This document shows, one piece after another, positions 13,558 to 21,804 of a stretch of 35,918 nucleotides of DNA. The notes beneath the pieces are model-generated. The model saw nothing but the letters and a program-made list of their open reading frames with translations, made no database searches and was not told where the DNA came from. The position numbers were made by a program, and so were the translations under genes. The DNA is from JACKGS01 sp964448015 (GTDB taxonomy: Bacteria > Patescibacteriota > Saccharimonadia > Saccharimonadales > UBA7683), in contig CAYUUV010000005.1 of assembly GCA_964448015.1 (NCBI GenBank), positions 1-35,918 of the forward strand, given 5' to 3'. Position 1 is the stretch's first letter; each line of letters opens with the position of its first letter.

Positions 13558-14361
13558 TTATAGTATTTTAACAGATAACAAAACTATTAGCACGACGGCA
13601 AGTGCAATACGATACCAACCAAACCAGTACAGTCCCTTGTTGCTCAAAATTTTCAGGAGAATACGAATCGCCAAGATACCGGTAAGGAATGATATAAGGT
13701 TTGCCACAATAAAGGCGAATGTTTCATTTTGAATAAAGTGCATACCTTCATCACTGAGTAACACCTTCAGCGAGGCACCGGCAATCACCGGCACGCTCAT
13801 CAGAAAACTCCACTCTGCCGCTACTTTTGTTTGAAAACCAAGCTTAATTGCCGCCAGCATAGTAACGCCAGATCTTGAAGATCCCGAAACCAAGGCAACG
13901 CACTGCGCGAGGCCAATAATGAGCGCCTGCGTGTAAGTTATCTTATGCAGATGTTTGTTCACGCCTAGCTGTGGGTCGGCCTTCCACTGTGAAGAAATTA
14001 TCATTAAAATACCGATGCCAAGTAGCATCACGGTTGCCGTCAGCGTACCGTGGAGGTACTGAGAGATGAGATCTTGAAAGAAGAACCCTGCCGCAACCGC
14101 CGGAATGGTCGCCACAATGAGCTTGAGACTCAAACTGAGATCACGCCGCCGCACAATATCGGTAATAATTTCGGCGAATCGGCGACGGTAGTACCACAAC
14201 ACCGCAAATAATGTGCCGAAACTGACCAGCACGTCAAACTCAAATGAACTTGGATCATTGAGCAAACGACTGAAAATAAGCACATGGCCCGAGCTGGAAA
14301 CGGGCAGGAACTCGGTTACTCCTTGAATGATGCCAAGAATGATAACAGTAATAAGGTTCAT
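13558..14361 (-). CDS. uppP: undecaprenyl-diphosphatase
   Basis: A 267-residue integral membrane protein of the BacA/UppP family that recycles undecaprenyl diphosphate for cell-wall and polysaccharide synthesis. QGVTEFLPVSSSGH is at 13-26 and SGSSRSG at 159-165, the two signature motifs with catalytic Glu, Ser and Arg. About eight membrane helices and normal length. A perfect TATAAT (14370-14375) ends 8 nt before ATG, with no Shine-Dalgarno site, so the message is probably leaderless. ndk follows 22 nt downstream. Confidence 0.95.
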   Translation of the reverse strand: MNLITVIILGIIQGVTEFLPVSSSGHVLIFSRLLNDPSSFEFDVLVSFGTLFAVLWYYRRRFAEIITDIVRRRDLSLSLKLIVATIPAVAAGFFFQDLISQYLHGTLTATVMLLGIGILMIISSQWKADPQLGVNKHLHKITYTQALIIGLAQCVALVSGSSRSGVTMLAAIKLGFQTKVAAEWSFLMSVPVIAGASLKVLLSDEGMHFIQNETFAFIVANLISFLTGILAIRILLKILSNKGLYWFGWYRIALAVVLIVLLSVKIL

Positions 14362-14369
14362 TGATATTC

Positions 14370-14375
14370 ATTATA
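14370..14375 (-). promoter_or_regulatory. -10 box of uppP
   Basis: A perfect TATAAT on the minus strand, 8 nt before the ATG of uppP. No clear -35 is seen. Confidence 0.65.
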
Positions 14376-14403
14376 CCTTTTTCTACTTTTTAATTTTAGC
14401 GTT

Positions 14404-14461
14404 TTTGACTACCCAGTATATTGAACACATATTGCCCACTGTTAATGCACCAGTAGTCAAA
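14404..14461. other. inverted repeat between divergent uppP and xer genes
   Basis: TTTGACTAC (14404-14412) and GTAGTCAAA (14453-14461) form a perfect 9-bp inverted repeat. A diverged member of the dispersed repeat (CCCGAACAACTTCGCACGGGG) follows around 14515-14545. The rest of this 270-bp gap shows nothing else. Confidence 0.5.
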
Positions 14462-14618
14462 TTTTAAACACCCAATCACGACACCAAAGATACATTCATA
14501 GTCCGTTATCCTAAATACCCGAACAACTTCGCACGGGGTGCAGCAACTTCAAGAGACCATTCAAGTTAAAGCGCGCGTGAAACGGATACCATTGCGAGGT
14601 GACGGAACGCGGCTGGGA

Positions 14619-14627
14619 TGTTACTAT
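14619..14627 (+). promoter_or_regulatory. extended -10 of the Xer recombinase gene
   Basis: TG-T-TACTAT is followed by 7 nt and then ATG at 14635, the same spacing seen at several other genes here. Confidence 0.5.
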
Positions 14628-14634
14628 AAGCACT

Positions 14635-15561
14635 ATGACTACCTACCTTTCAGATACTCTTATAGATTTTCTCGAATATCTTGAGGTTGAGCAGAATCGT
14701 TCGCAAAAGACCATTGAGAATTATCATCATTACTTAATGCGACTTGTTGAATTTGCTGGTGATATTGAAGTCAAAAATATAACATCGGAAACTATTCGTA
14801 AATGGCGGCTCTGGCTCAACCGACTGGAAAGCAATGGCGGCGAAGACATCTCAATGACAACACAAAACTACCACCTCATTGCACTACGAAGTTTTTTAAA
14901 ATTTTGTTCAAAGAAAGAAATAAGCTCGCTACCTCCTGAAAAAGTAGAACTCGCTCGGGTTAAGCGAAAGCAGGTCACCTTTCTAAACCGCGAAGAACTC
15001 GAAGCATTATTTGCACAACCGGACGTGAACACAAAAATTGGTCTGCGAGATCGAACTATTTTAGAATTGTTATTTAGTGGCGGCTTGCGCGTTTCAGAGC
15101 TTGTAGCACTTAATACATCACACGTTAGTGTGAAACGCCGAGAATTTTCGGTGCGCGGTAAAGGCCAAAAAGATCGCCCTATCTTCATGAGTACCGCGGC
15201 AGCTGAATGGATTGCGCGCTATTTAAAAGAACGCTCCGATAGCTCCCCCGCCCTCTTTATTCGCTACGGCGGTACGAAAGAACAAGATACCAGCGGTGAT
15301 TTTCTTCGCCTAACTCCCCGCAGTGTTCAACGCATTATCGCCCACTACGCCAGGCTAGCGGGAATCACCAAAAAAGTCAGCCCGCACACGCTGCGCCACA
15401 GCTTTGCTACTGATCTACTCATGAATGGTGCTGATATTCGCAGTGTCCAGACTATGCTCGGACACAGCGATATTTCAACCACTCAAATTTATACCCATGT
15501 CACCGATCCACATCTGAAAAAAGTGCACCAGCAATTTCATCAAGATATCGAACCTCGGTGA
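14635..15561 (+). CDS. xerC: tyrosine recombinase XerC/XerD-like
   Basis: A 308-residue tyrosine recombinase, probably the chromosome-dimer resolvase acting at dif. It has an N-terminal SAM-like core-binding domain (residues 5-95) and a catalytic domain with R152 (GGLRVSEL), K176 (GKGQKD), H251 and R254 (HTLRH), H277 (GHSDISTTQIYTHV) and the nucleophile Y286. All six residues are present. ATG 14635 is chosen over the upstream reading because domain homology starts there and a TACTAT box ends 7 nt before it. The stop is TGA. No dif site was recognised in the window. An integrase of a small element is an alternative, but the family fit and single-copy setting favour Xer. Confidence 0.9.
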   Translation: MTTYLSDTLIDFLEYLEVEQNRSQKTIENYHHYLMRLVEFAGDIEVKNITSETIRKWRLWLNRLESNGGEDISMTTQNYHLIALRSFLKFCSKKEISSLPPEKVELARVKRKQVTFLNREELEALFAQPDVNTKIGLRDRTILELLFSGGLRVSELVALNTSHVSVKRREFSVRGKGQKDRPIFMSTAAAEWIARYLKERSDSSPALFIRYGGTKEQDTSGDFLRLTPRSVQRIIAHYARLAGITKKVSPHTLRHSFATDLLMNGADIRSVQTMLGHSDISTTQIYTHVTDPHLKKVHQQFHQDIEPR

Positions 15562-15574
15562 CTACCCTAATGGC

Positions 15575-16657
15575 CTAATCTCTGAAACACTCACCTAGAT
15601 CTTTGAAATCGCTCACCTGATCGGTAATAGAATAGTGCTTACAAATACCGTCGCCGGCAATGACGGCCGCCTCAGGAAGATTATCCATAATAACACCGTT
15701 GTTCAAATTGTAGGTTTGCCGAACACGCCGATACGTGTTGCCGGCCTTACCCGTTACATCAATTTGTATCACGCTCCCCGTTAAGGGAATCTTTTCATTA
15801 CTGCCTTCCTTAGTTAGTGACAACTGAACAGCAGTCTGCCCATACAAGGAATGGAGCCGCGCGTAGAGCGCAACTTGACTAAGGTTATAGCCCGTCAACC
15901 TCATTCTCTGCTCACAAAGATATCCATCAAACGTGGTGGCGCTCTTGTAATCATAGCAACGAGCAGCCTGCACTGCCTGCTGTGGCGTAGGCGGCGTAAC
16001 GCCATTGATGGACACCAAGCCTGAACCTAATTTAACTGGGTTCAGAAAGAAAACGTTTTGCTTGACGTCACCACTCGCCAGCGGACTCTTATTTAGTGGA
16101 TAGGTTATCATTGCCGCCCTCAGAGCTGGATGAATAGTATTGCCGGTATTTGTTACCCACTGCAACTGACCTGGAAATGATGTGTCTGCCCCGTCGCGTA
16201 CATCTAATTGCCCATTCACCGCATCCTTCTTTGATGACCAGCGAATAACTAAATCGTATGTACCGGGTAGATCTGTCATCACTGCTGGTAACAAACGGGC
16301 CATACCATTGGTATCCTGCCCAACCGAAAAATCTATGCTCGACGGCGTGGTATCAATCAGCTGACAGGTGTAGGCTAAGTGACCGTTGGCGTCGAGCTTG
16401 CCGCTACTGCCTGAAGGTACAAAGTTGCCACACTGGTCTTTGCTGGTATACCCCGAGTTGGTGTTAATTTCGCGCAGAGCATCTTGAATGCCTGATTCGG
16501 CAGCATAGTATGCTCGGGTACTAAAATCAAAATTCAATGCTTCAGCCTGGCCGCTAATAGCAATCCGGAGGTACGCAGTAACCACAACGGTAATAATGAT
16601 AGAAAATATCACGACACTCAGAATTGCTGCTGCACCTTGTTGATCTAATCGTTTCAT
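15575..16657 (-). CDS. PilX-like minor pilus protein
   Basis: A 360-residue exported protein, last in the minor pilin operon. The N-terminus MKRLDQQGAAAILSVVIFSIIITVVV is the single hydrophobic helix typical of PilX, with Gly before the helix and no Glu5. The AYYAAESGIQDALREI segment after the helix is the classic PilX mark. The remainder is a large extracellular domain rich in Asp, Gly and Ser, with several Cys that could form disulphides (YTSKDQCG..., RCYDY, CEQR, C-terminal GICKHYS/GECFRD). The ATG overlaps the upstream TGA stop as ATGA. It probably helps prime pilus assembly or sits near the tip. Confidence 0.8.
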   Translation of the reverse strand: MKRLDQQGAAAILSVVIFSIIITVVVTAYLRIAISGQAEALNFDFSTRAYYAAESGIQDALREINTNSGYTSKDQCGNFVPSGSSGKLDANGHLAYTCQLIDTTPSSIDFSVGQDTNGMARLLPAVMTDLPGTYDLVIRWSSKKDAVNGQLDVRDGADTSFPGQLQWVTNTGNTIHPALRAAMITYPLNKSPLASGDVKQNVFFLNPVKLGSGLVSINGVTPPTPQQAVQAARCYDYKSATTFDGYLCEQRMRLTGYNLSQVALYARLHSLYGQTAVQLSLTKEGSNEKIPLTGSVIQIDVTGKAGNTYRRVRQTYNLNNGVIMDNLPEAAVIAGDGICKHYSITDQVSDFKDLGECFRD

Positions 16658-17319
16658 AAACTATTCCCCCGTGCATTCACTATAAAATTAAACTGCTGGA
16701 CAGCACAAGTGGCAACATGAGAACTTTCAGCCGTTCCCTTGCAGTGCCAGGTATCACTTGCATCGGCCGGAACGTGCACAGCCTCATCTTCTACGGTAGA
16801 AAACACTCCGCTAACAGCGTAGAGCTGCGTACCTGATGCACCTTCTGAAGCAATCTGCGCAATGCTCACGCCTTGCCGAACAACGTAGCGACTACTCAGT
16901 AATGCCTTTTTCTCAGCAAGCGAATCAGTAGCGCACGGACCGCCGTCTTTATACAGTCCACTCGTCGCGTTTGGAACTGATCGATACTGCCAAAGATAAC
17001 AGGCATTTGAAAAACTCAGCCAACTCCAACCTTCACCAACGGTATTTTTACACTGATTGTAGACACTGGCGTCATCTGTACTGTAGCAAGACTTGGGTAA
17101 TGATTCAGTCGGCTGCGCTCGCATAGTCCGTGTCATATCATCGGAAACCGCCTGCACCCCTTCAGACAGCTGCTTCTTAATAACCCCCCTGTTAAACGTG
17201 CGATTCATACCAATAAATCCAACAGTAGAAATAACAAGAATAGCGGAAAATAACACCATGGCGAGCATCAGCTCAGTGAGTGTAAAACCGTTTTGTTGTA
17301 AATTCATCTTCCGTTTCAT
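16654..17319 (-). CDS. PilW-like minor pilin
   Basis: A 221-residue minor pilin. The prepilin signature KRKMNLQQNG|FTLTELMLAMVLFSAILVIS has Gly11 before the cleavage point, Phe at +1 and Glu at +5. A pilin-like extracellular domain with many Cys follows. ATG 17319 lies 2 nt after the preceding stop and is preferred over the upstream TTG. It is coupled to the PilX-like gene by an ATGA overlap. PilD should cleave it. Confidence 0.85.
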   Translation of the reverse strand: MKRKMNLQQNGFTLTELMLAMVLFSAILVISTVGFIGMNRTFNRGVIKKQLSEGVQAVSDDMTRTMRAQPTESLPKSCYSTDDASVYNQCKNTVGEGWSWLSFSNACYLWQYRSVPNATSGLYKDGGPCATDSLAEKKALLSSRYVVRQGVSIAQIASEGASGTQLYAVSGVFSTVEDEAVHVPADASDTWHCKGTAESSHVATCAVQQFNFIVNARGNSL

Positions 17320-17321
17320 GG

Positions 17322-18698
17322 CTAGCAATCCACGCCTTTTTTACGCTTATACCACTGAGCAGAATTCGCAGGTTCTCTTTCGTAAGGAATTGGATTCTGA
17401 TTCCTATGCCCATAGAGCCAATGGACATGATCTTGAAAATTACAAAATACCTGATCGAAAGGCACTCCTCCTGACGGAAGATCAAAGGGTTCCGGTACGT
17501 AAAACCCATAAGGATTAAGTACTGCGTTCTCCCTGTAGAACATGGAAGGGTTGACATCTGCTAATTCAGAAAATTCATGGATATAATCGGGACTACCTGG
17601 AGCCATTGGGACTTTTTCTCTCATGTATATACTACTGTAAAGGAATCGATATCGCTTAGGGTTAAATCCACCCCTGTTGTCACGGTGATTAGCCGGGATT
17701 TTTTGAATATCTGTTACCTCTACTGTTGCAGTGTTCACTTCAACAGTATAGGGATCGTTTGACCACATAAAAATGAGTTGATCATCTCTGCGAGAATTCT
17801 GAAACGAGGAGTTATGTACTGTTGCACTACCAGCAAACATACCCATACTTTTAGGGATTGGTGTAGAGGTTTTTGTCCAGTCGGTGAGTAAGAAGTCTTT
17901 TGGCTGACCATCAACATCAAGTACCAGAGTGGCGTAGCCCGACCGTCGCACAACATCTAAATCGATCGTTATTTTTTCTAGATACCCCTCGGTGTCATAC
18001 GATTCAGCGACATTCATAGCAACAACCAACTCACCAGGTGCCACATATCTTTGACTAGGAAGGTTGAAATAGCCAAATACCAAGTATACCTTTTTCGAAA
18101 AATCGGGGTCGGGATTATCGGGGTCGGGATTATCGGGGTCGGGAACATCGGGAACAATCTTACTGGTAATTGTATTCAGCCTGACAATGAACTGGGCGTG
18201 GTCGGTATTTTGGGCTGAGCCGACGGTTTGCCAGCAGGCGCGGATGTAGAAATCATAGTATTCAGGGTTGGTATCTGAGCTTGGCTTATACTGAATCCAT
18301 AGTGTATTTTCAGCATTTGGTACTAACTTCTTCTCGACTTTTTTATTCAAAGTTCCGGCGACATTCGCAAAATGAAATATATTGCTCACCGCCACACCTG
18401 TACCAGTACACGAGTCTTCCTCAAGCCCATCCGTCGTTGCCTGTACCGATGGCGATGTAATGAGATTACCGACGCTGTAGCCATTCTTGGCATACTCAGC
18501 CTTAATGACCTCCGCCTGCTCCTTCATAGCATTCACCATTTCAACTCTTTTTTGAGAATTAATACCAATTTGCGTTGCCTTGTTGGTGATTCCCCAAGAA
18601 ATGAACAAGAAAGCAGTCAAGAGCGACATTGAAAGCATCACCTCAATAATGGTATCTCCTGAGGTATCGCTTAATTTTCGTATACCAAATTTCCGCAC
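17322..18698 (-). CDS. PilV-like minor pilin with large unique domain
   Basis: About 458 residues, far longer than ordinary PilV (150-200). The leader SDTSG|DTIIEVMLSMSLLTAFLF is a prepilin motif with Glu at +5, but Asp takes the place of Phe/Met at +1. The pilin part (to about 160) is joined by a PDPDNPDPDNPDPD linker to a 290-residue extension of beta-rich appearance with no recognised family (VYLVFGYFNLPSQRYVAPGELV...). GTG 18698 is the preferred start: GAAGGA lies about 7 nt upstream. A TTG at 18713 is the alternative. A tip adhesin role is possible but is inference. Confidence 0.78.
   Translation of the reverse strand: MRKFGIRKLSDTSGDTIIEVMLSMSLLTAFLFISWGITNKATQIGINSQKRVEMVNAMKEQAEVIKAEYAKNGYSVGNLITSPSVQATTDGLEEDSCTGTGVAVSNIFHFANVAGTLNKKVEKKLVPNAENTLWIQYKPSSDTNPEYYDFYIRACWQTVGSAQNTDHAQFIVRLNTITSKIVPDVPDPDNPDPDNPDPDFSKKVYLVFGYFNLPSQRYVAPGELVVAMNVAESYDTEGYLEKITIDLDVVRRSGYATLVLDVDGQPKDFLLTDWTKTSTPIPKSMGMFAGSATVHNSSFQNSRRDDQLIFMWSNDPYTVEVNTATVEVTDIQKIPANHRDNRGGFNPKRYRFLYSSIYMREKVPMAPGSPDYIHEFSELADVNPSMFYRENAVLNPYGFYVPEPFDLPSGGVPFDQVFCNFQDHVHWLYGHRNQNPIPYEREPANSAQWYKRKKGVDC
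18109..18153. repeat. 15-bp tandem repeat coding the PDPDN linker
   Basis: Near-identical 15-bp units (TCGGGGTCGGGATTA) encode PDPDN on the minus strand. Unit gain or loss would keep the frame and change linker length. Confidence 0.75.
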
Positions 18699-18699
18699 C

Positions 18700-19398
18700 C
18701 TAGCATCCTTCAAATGTTATTTGTGGCTGTAAACTACCACTATTATACTGTAGTTGCGCCGTACGCCCACCGAGGCCCATACATGCCACCTGGGGCAGTG
18801 AGCGCAGATCAACGTCCGGATCAATTGGATGTACCGTATCCACGGGCACTTGCAATGCATTAAATCCCATCAGCTTTGTTTCAGTTCCATTGGGGTCCTG
18901 GAGATACAATAAACCAATAGATGGGCTCGTTATGCGGGCACCGTTTCTGTGTGATACCTCAGTGATACTATTACTGAAGCCAAGTATTGTTGGGGAATGG
19001 CAAAACAGTGTACCGTGTGTCGCATCCGCAGCACAGGTGTTGATCTTATTCCTGAGTGATACCACCGGATAGTACACAGCACGATCTTCGCCAAGAACCG
19101 CCAGCCTACCGTTGATAATACAATCCGCTGAAGAACCTGCCGTTTGATTGGTTTCCGTATTTAAAATCTGCAAACTACCCCCACTCAGTGAACAACCAAT
19201 GTTTTCGGGGCGCAAATTGGCTCCCGATTTAAAATCAGAGAGCTGTTTCTGTGTTGTTGATTCAAGAGCCCTCACCGCATCTGTAAACCGCACATTGCGC
19301 AACCGCGGGCCCAATCCAGCAAAAGCCACAAGTGCAAGTAGCCCGCTGACTGCAAAAAATAATGTCACCTCGAGAAGTGTAAAGCCCTGCTTATTCAC
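18700..19398 (-). CDS. FimT/GspH-like minor pilin
   Basis: A 232-residue minor pilin, first gene of the fimT-pilV-pilW-pilX-like operon. The leader is only MNKQG|FTLLEVTLFFAVSGLLALVAFAGL, with Gly5 before the cleavage, Phe +1 and Glu +5. A GspH-like soluble domain follows. The start is GTG (19398), supported by AAGGAG about 7 nt upstream. A promoter lies at 19417-19445, and the palindrome beside the PaaX/Cas2-fold gene begins 28 bp further upstream. Confidence 0.82.
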   Translation of the reverse strand: MNKQGFTLLEVTLFFAVSGLLALVAFAGLGPRLRNVRFTDAVRALESTTQKQLSDFKSGANLRPENIGCSLSGGSLQILNTETNQTAGSSADCIINGRLAVLGEDRAVYYPVVSLRNKINTCAADATHGTLFCHSPTILGFSNSITEVSHRNGARITSPSIGLLYLQDPNGTETKLMGFNALQVPVDTVHPIDPDVDLRSLPQVACMGLGGRTAQLQYNSGSLQPQITFEGC

Positions 19399-19416
19399 CC
19401 TGTTCTCCTTGACACA

Positions 19417-19445
19417 ATTTTACCATAAGCATGAACTACATGTAA
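19417..19445 (-). promoter_or_regulatory. promoter of the minor pilin operon
   Basis: On the minus strand TTACAT, 17 nt, TAAAAT, about 19 nt before the GTG start. The left 38-bp palindrome (19473-19510) ends 28 bp upstream of the -35, close enough to control it. Confidence 0.65.
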
Positions 19446-19472
19446 GACCCTTCACACCCCAAGCCCCAAACT

Positions 19473-19510
19473 AGTTTCAAATAATTCACGGCCGTGATAG
19501 AATTGAAACT
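19473..19510. promoter_or_regulatory. left 38-bp palindromic inverted repeat
   Basis: Begins AGTTTCAAATAATTCACGG and ends TTGAAACT. The centre CACGGCCGTG is perfectly self-complementary and the ends AGTTTCAA/TTGAAACT match each other. It is the exact reverse complement of 20003-20040. Weaker similarity extends outward (CACACCCCAAG...CCCAAAC). It lies between the 3' end of the PaaX/Cas2-fold gene and the minor pilin promoter. Confidence 0.9.
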
Positions 19511-19522
19511 TATTCTCTAATT

Positions 19523-20002
19523 CTATACTTTTAATTGCACTGCTTCATAAATAATAACGTTGTCTTGTAAGTTGTGTTCTGCGATCTCTGCCCTGAGTAA
19601 TGCACGATGATCATATTGAGAAGTCCACACGCTTTGCTGCACTTTAACAAATGAAAGTTCACGAAGTAAAGCTCGGAGATGGTCGCGCTTACCCCTGTCA
19701 CTTTCTGCAATATCAAAAATCACAACAAGGTCCGCACCTTTCCCCAGTTTTGTTGGCTTATATAGCTCTACCCCCCTACGAGCCTTTTCCGTCAAGCGCG
19801 GGACCCCGCAATCATCCATCACCACAAGACCTTGTTTAATCGCCCGGTAGAATGCCGACTTATACGCACCGTTTTTGTGATTATCTCTTTTTGAAAGTTC
19901 ATAAAAAAACGCGCTTGGCTTAAATACTAACTTCAAATTAGCATCAGTATAGGGCAACAACGCTTCAAGCATATACTTCGTTGCAGGACTGAGCTTTTTC
20001 AT
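19523..20002 (-). CDS. PaaX-like regulator: winged helix plus Cas2-fold domain
   Basis: A 159-residue protein. Residues 1-85 look like a winged helix (SAFYRAIKQGLVVMDDCGVPRLTEKARRGV). Residues 88-159 match the Cas2-like domain of PaaX regulators: DLVVIFDIAESDRGKRDHLRALLRELSFVKVQQSVWTSQYD. Proteins like this are often labelled Cas2, but no CRISPR array or other cas gene is in the window. The order wHTH then Cas2 fold points to a dimeric DNA-binding regulator. Its ATG abuts a 38-bp palindrome, and the inverted copy lies 12 bp after its stop. Within the upstream palindrome TGATAGAAT is an extended -10 ending 7 nt before ATG, so binding there would block its own promoter. Confidence 0.8.
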   Translation of the reverse strand: MKKLSPATKYMLEALLPYTDANLKLVFKPSAFFYELSKRDNHKNGAYKSAFYRAIKQGLVVMDDCGVPRLTEKARRGVELYKPTKLGKGADLVVIFDIAESDRGKRDHLRALLRELSFVKVQQSVWTSQYDHRALLRAEIAEHNLQDNVIIYEAVQLKV

Positions 20003-20040
20003 AGTTTCAATTCTATCACGGCCGTGAATTATTTGAAACT
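20003..20040. promoter_or_regulatory. right 38-bp palindromic inverted repeat, operator/promoter of the PaaX-like gene
   Basis: The exact reverse complement of 19473-19510. It touches the start codon of the PaaX/Cas2-fold gene and contains its probable extended -10 (TGATAGAAT on the minus strand). Imperfect complementarity with the left side continues outward for about 25 bp (GGTTTGGG...CTTGGGTGTG). Confidence 0.9.
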
Positions 20041-20169
20041 GGTTTGGGATTGAACTTGGGTGTGGGGAATATGTGGGGGAGAATATGTGGGGGGATGTTC
20101 TTAAGGGGTAAGATTAGGAGAAAGATTAGAAGACTGTTGGATGGGATTTTTGAGATGTGGGGTACTTAT

Positions 20170-21051
20170 TTATAGGCCGGCGAGAGATTTGTACCAGTCG
20201 ATGACGTGGTGGCCGAAGAGCATGCTGAGGTAGGTTGCGCTGATCAAGAATGGGCCGAATGGAATACGCATCTTCTTTTTGTACTTTCCTAGAATCATGA
20301 AAATTATCACTAGTGCCGTACCCAGATATGAGGCTAATGCGAGAGCAAAAAAGCCGTGTTGCCAGCCAAGTAGTAGCCCCATGGTGAAGCCGTAGCGCAC
20401 ATCTCCCCCACCGATCCATGTGCCACTGGAAACCTGAAAAATAATCCAAAATAATCCGCCAACTAACAGTGCGCCAAGGCCACTTGAAACCACCGCTGAC
20501 CACTCACCTGCGGCAAAAGCCGAAAGACCTACAAATACCAAGCCAATAATGTTGAGGGCATAGATCAGTACGGTAGGCATCTCCCTCCACCGTAAGTCAT
20601 ATATCACTAAGGCCACCATAGGCACGAGTGCAATCACCCATAACACCAAGAGAGCCCATGAGATAACACCGCTTAGTTTCAGTGGCCAAAACAGGTATAA
20701 GCCAACCGCCAATACCGCAACCAGCAGTTCAACCAAAGGATACTGCCAAGAAATCGCCTTTTTACAGTACTGGCACTTGCCCTGCAACTGCAGCCAGCTC
20801 ACCACCGGAATCAAATCAAACCACGCCAGTCTGTGCCTACAATGCACGCACATCGACCGCCCATGCAAAATCGATAGATCCTTAGTTTTTAGTCCTTCCT
20901 CTTTCGCCAAAACTGTAGAGGACGAGTTCTTTTTAGTCTTTTTCTTTGATGGTTTATTACTTAAAACTGACTGCTCCCTCAGCCGCCAAACAAGCGCATT
21001 CACAAAACTCCCCAGCGCCAAGCCCAACACCCCAAAAATCACATACATCAT
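20170..21051 (-). CDS. pilD: prepilin peptidase
   Basis: A 293-residue polytopic membrane aspartic protease that removes the leader of the pilins and usually methylates the new N-terminus. The N-terminal GSFVNALVWR, two CxxC pairs (CVHC and CQYC near 92-118) and IPVVSW are typical. The catalytic Asp residues are in the DLRWREMP segment and GGGDVR. A Lys/Ser-rich insert (SNKPSKKKTKKNSSS) before the first CxxC is unusual. It serves the pilins on both sides. About seven to eight membrane helices. Confidence 0.93.
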   Translation of the reverse strand: MMYVIFGVLGLALGSFVNALVWRLREQSVLSNKPSKKKTKKNSSSTVLAKEEGLKTKDLSILHGRSMCVHCRHRLAWFDLIPVVSWLQLQGKCQYCKKAISWQYPLVELLVAVLAVGLYLFWPLKLSGVISWALLVLWVIALVPMVALVIYDLRWREMPTVLIYALNIIGLVFVGLSAFAAGEWSAVVSSGLGALLVGGLFWIIFQVSSGTWIGGGDVRYGFTMGLLLGWQHGFFALALASYLGTALVIIFMILGKYKKKMRIPFGPFLISATYLSMLFGHHVIDWYKSLAGL

Positions 21052-21189
21052 GCAATTAGCGTAACCGAAATACTGGAAACATACAACATAACTAATTCAT
21101 AAGAGGATAAATTGTTTACACTAAACAGCATACGCAGACTATTGATAGGTCACTCCCCCTGGAAAATGATCTGTCATTACATTACTCTA

Positions 21190-21705
21190 CTATAAATTAT
21201 CTCGGCACGCTTCGCCTTTTTCCAACTTCATCCTCACGGCATATTTTTGATTACCATTAAGATCCGTAGTACCATTACATGCCTTTGGGTAAGGAGCAGT
21301 GGTCGTGCCAATAGTAAAAGAGTAGGTACTAACAGCAGTAGCAGGGGCTGCTGTGTAAGCAGCCATAAAAAGATTCCTGTCAGACATTTTTGTTCCATCA
21401 GACGGGTCAGTTAAATCGACAATGTAAGAATTGAAAGCACTGTTATGTGCACTATAATCCCCTGTAACAGTCAGTTTCGGTGGTAGTGATAACTTATCAG
21501 CTCGATAATTTTCAATGGCACCAACAATCTGGTTCAGGTTGGTTCTTCGAGCTGTATCACGCCTATTGGTAGATACTTGTTGGAAAGCTAAGAATGCCAA
21601 GAGGAAGATTAAACCTCCGATGGCCAGTACCAAGACTACCTCAATGAGGGTAAAGCCTTCTGATCCGCCTAATGCAAATCGTTTCTTATTCATACGTTTT
21701 TTCAT
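21190..21705 (-). CDS. pilA: major type IV pilin, copy 2
   Basis: A 171-residue type IVa-like pilin. The leader ends SEG|FTLIEVVLVLAIGGLIFLLAFLAFQQ, with cleavage after G17, Phe +1 and Glu +5. The helix continues in QVSTNRRDTARRTNLNQIVGAIENY. A C-terminal Cys pair (KACNG...EACRD) should close the D-region. It is a paralogue of the pilin gene immediately upstream: the first 45 residues are almost the same and the globular parts differ. Its leader repeats that of copy 1, with AGAAAGGGTGCGGATATG as ribosome-binding site and start. Confidence 0.92.
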   Translation of the reverse strand: MKKRMNKKRFALGGSEGFTLIEVVLVLAIGGLIFLLAFLAFQQVSTNRRDTARRTNLNQIVGAIENYRADKLSLPPKLTVTGDYSAHNSAFNSYIVDLTDPSDGTKMSDRNLFMAAYTAAPATAVSTYSFTIGTTTAPYPKACNGTTDLNGNQKYAVRMKLEKGEACRDNL

Positions 21706-21747
21706 ATCCGCACCCTTTCTGAAAACTGTTAGCCTGTTTATGTCAAC

Positions 21748-21779
21748 GGCTGTCGAGCAATAATTACCACTCGACAGCC
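21748..21779 (-). terminator. hairpin between tandem pilin genes
   Basis: GGCTGTCGAG (21748-21757) and CTCGACAGCC (21770-21779) make a perfect 10-bp stem with a 12-nt loop. No T run follows on the minus strand, so it may act as partial terminator or as a 3' stabiliser that raises the level of the first pilin. Confidence 0.55.
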
Positions 21780-21804
21780 CTCACGCTAAATCATAATCAA
21801 TCAA

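Noticed and set aside
14599..14634. Twelve extra N-terminal residues of the Xer protein
   Set aside because: They precede the domain start and would overlap the TACTAT box 7 nt before ATG 14635.
19523..20002. CRISPR Cas2
   Set aside because: No repeat-spacer array and no cas1 or effector gene is in the window. The N-terminal winged helix fits PaaX-type regulators better.
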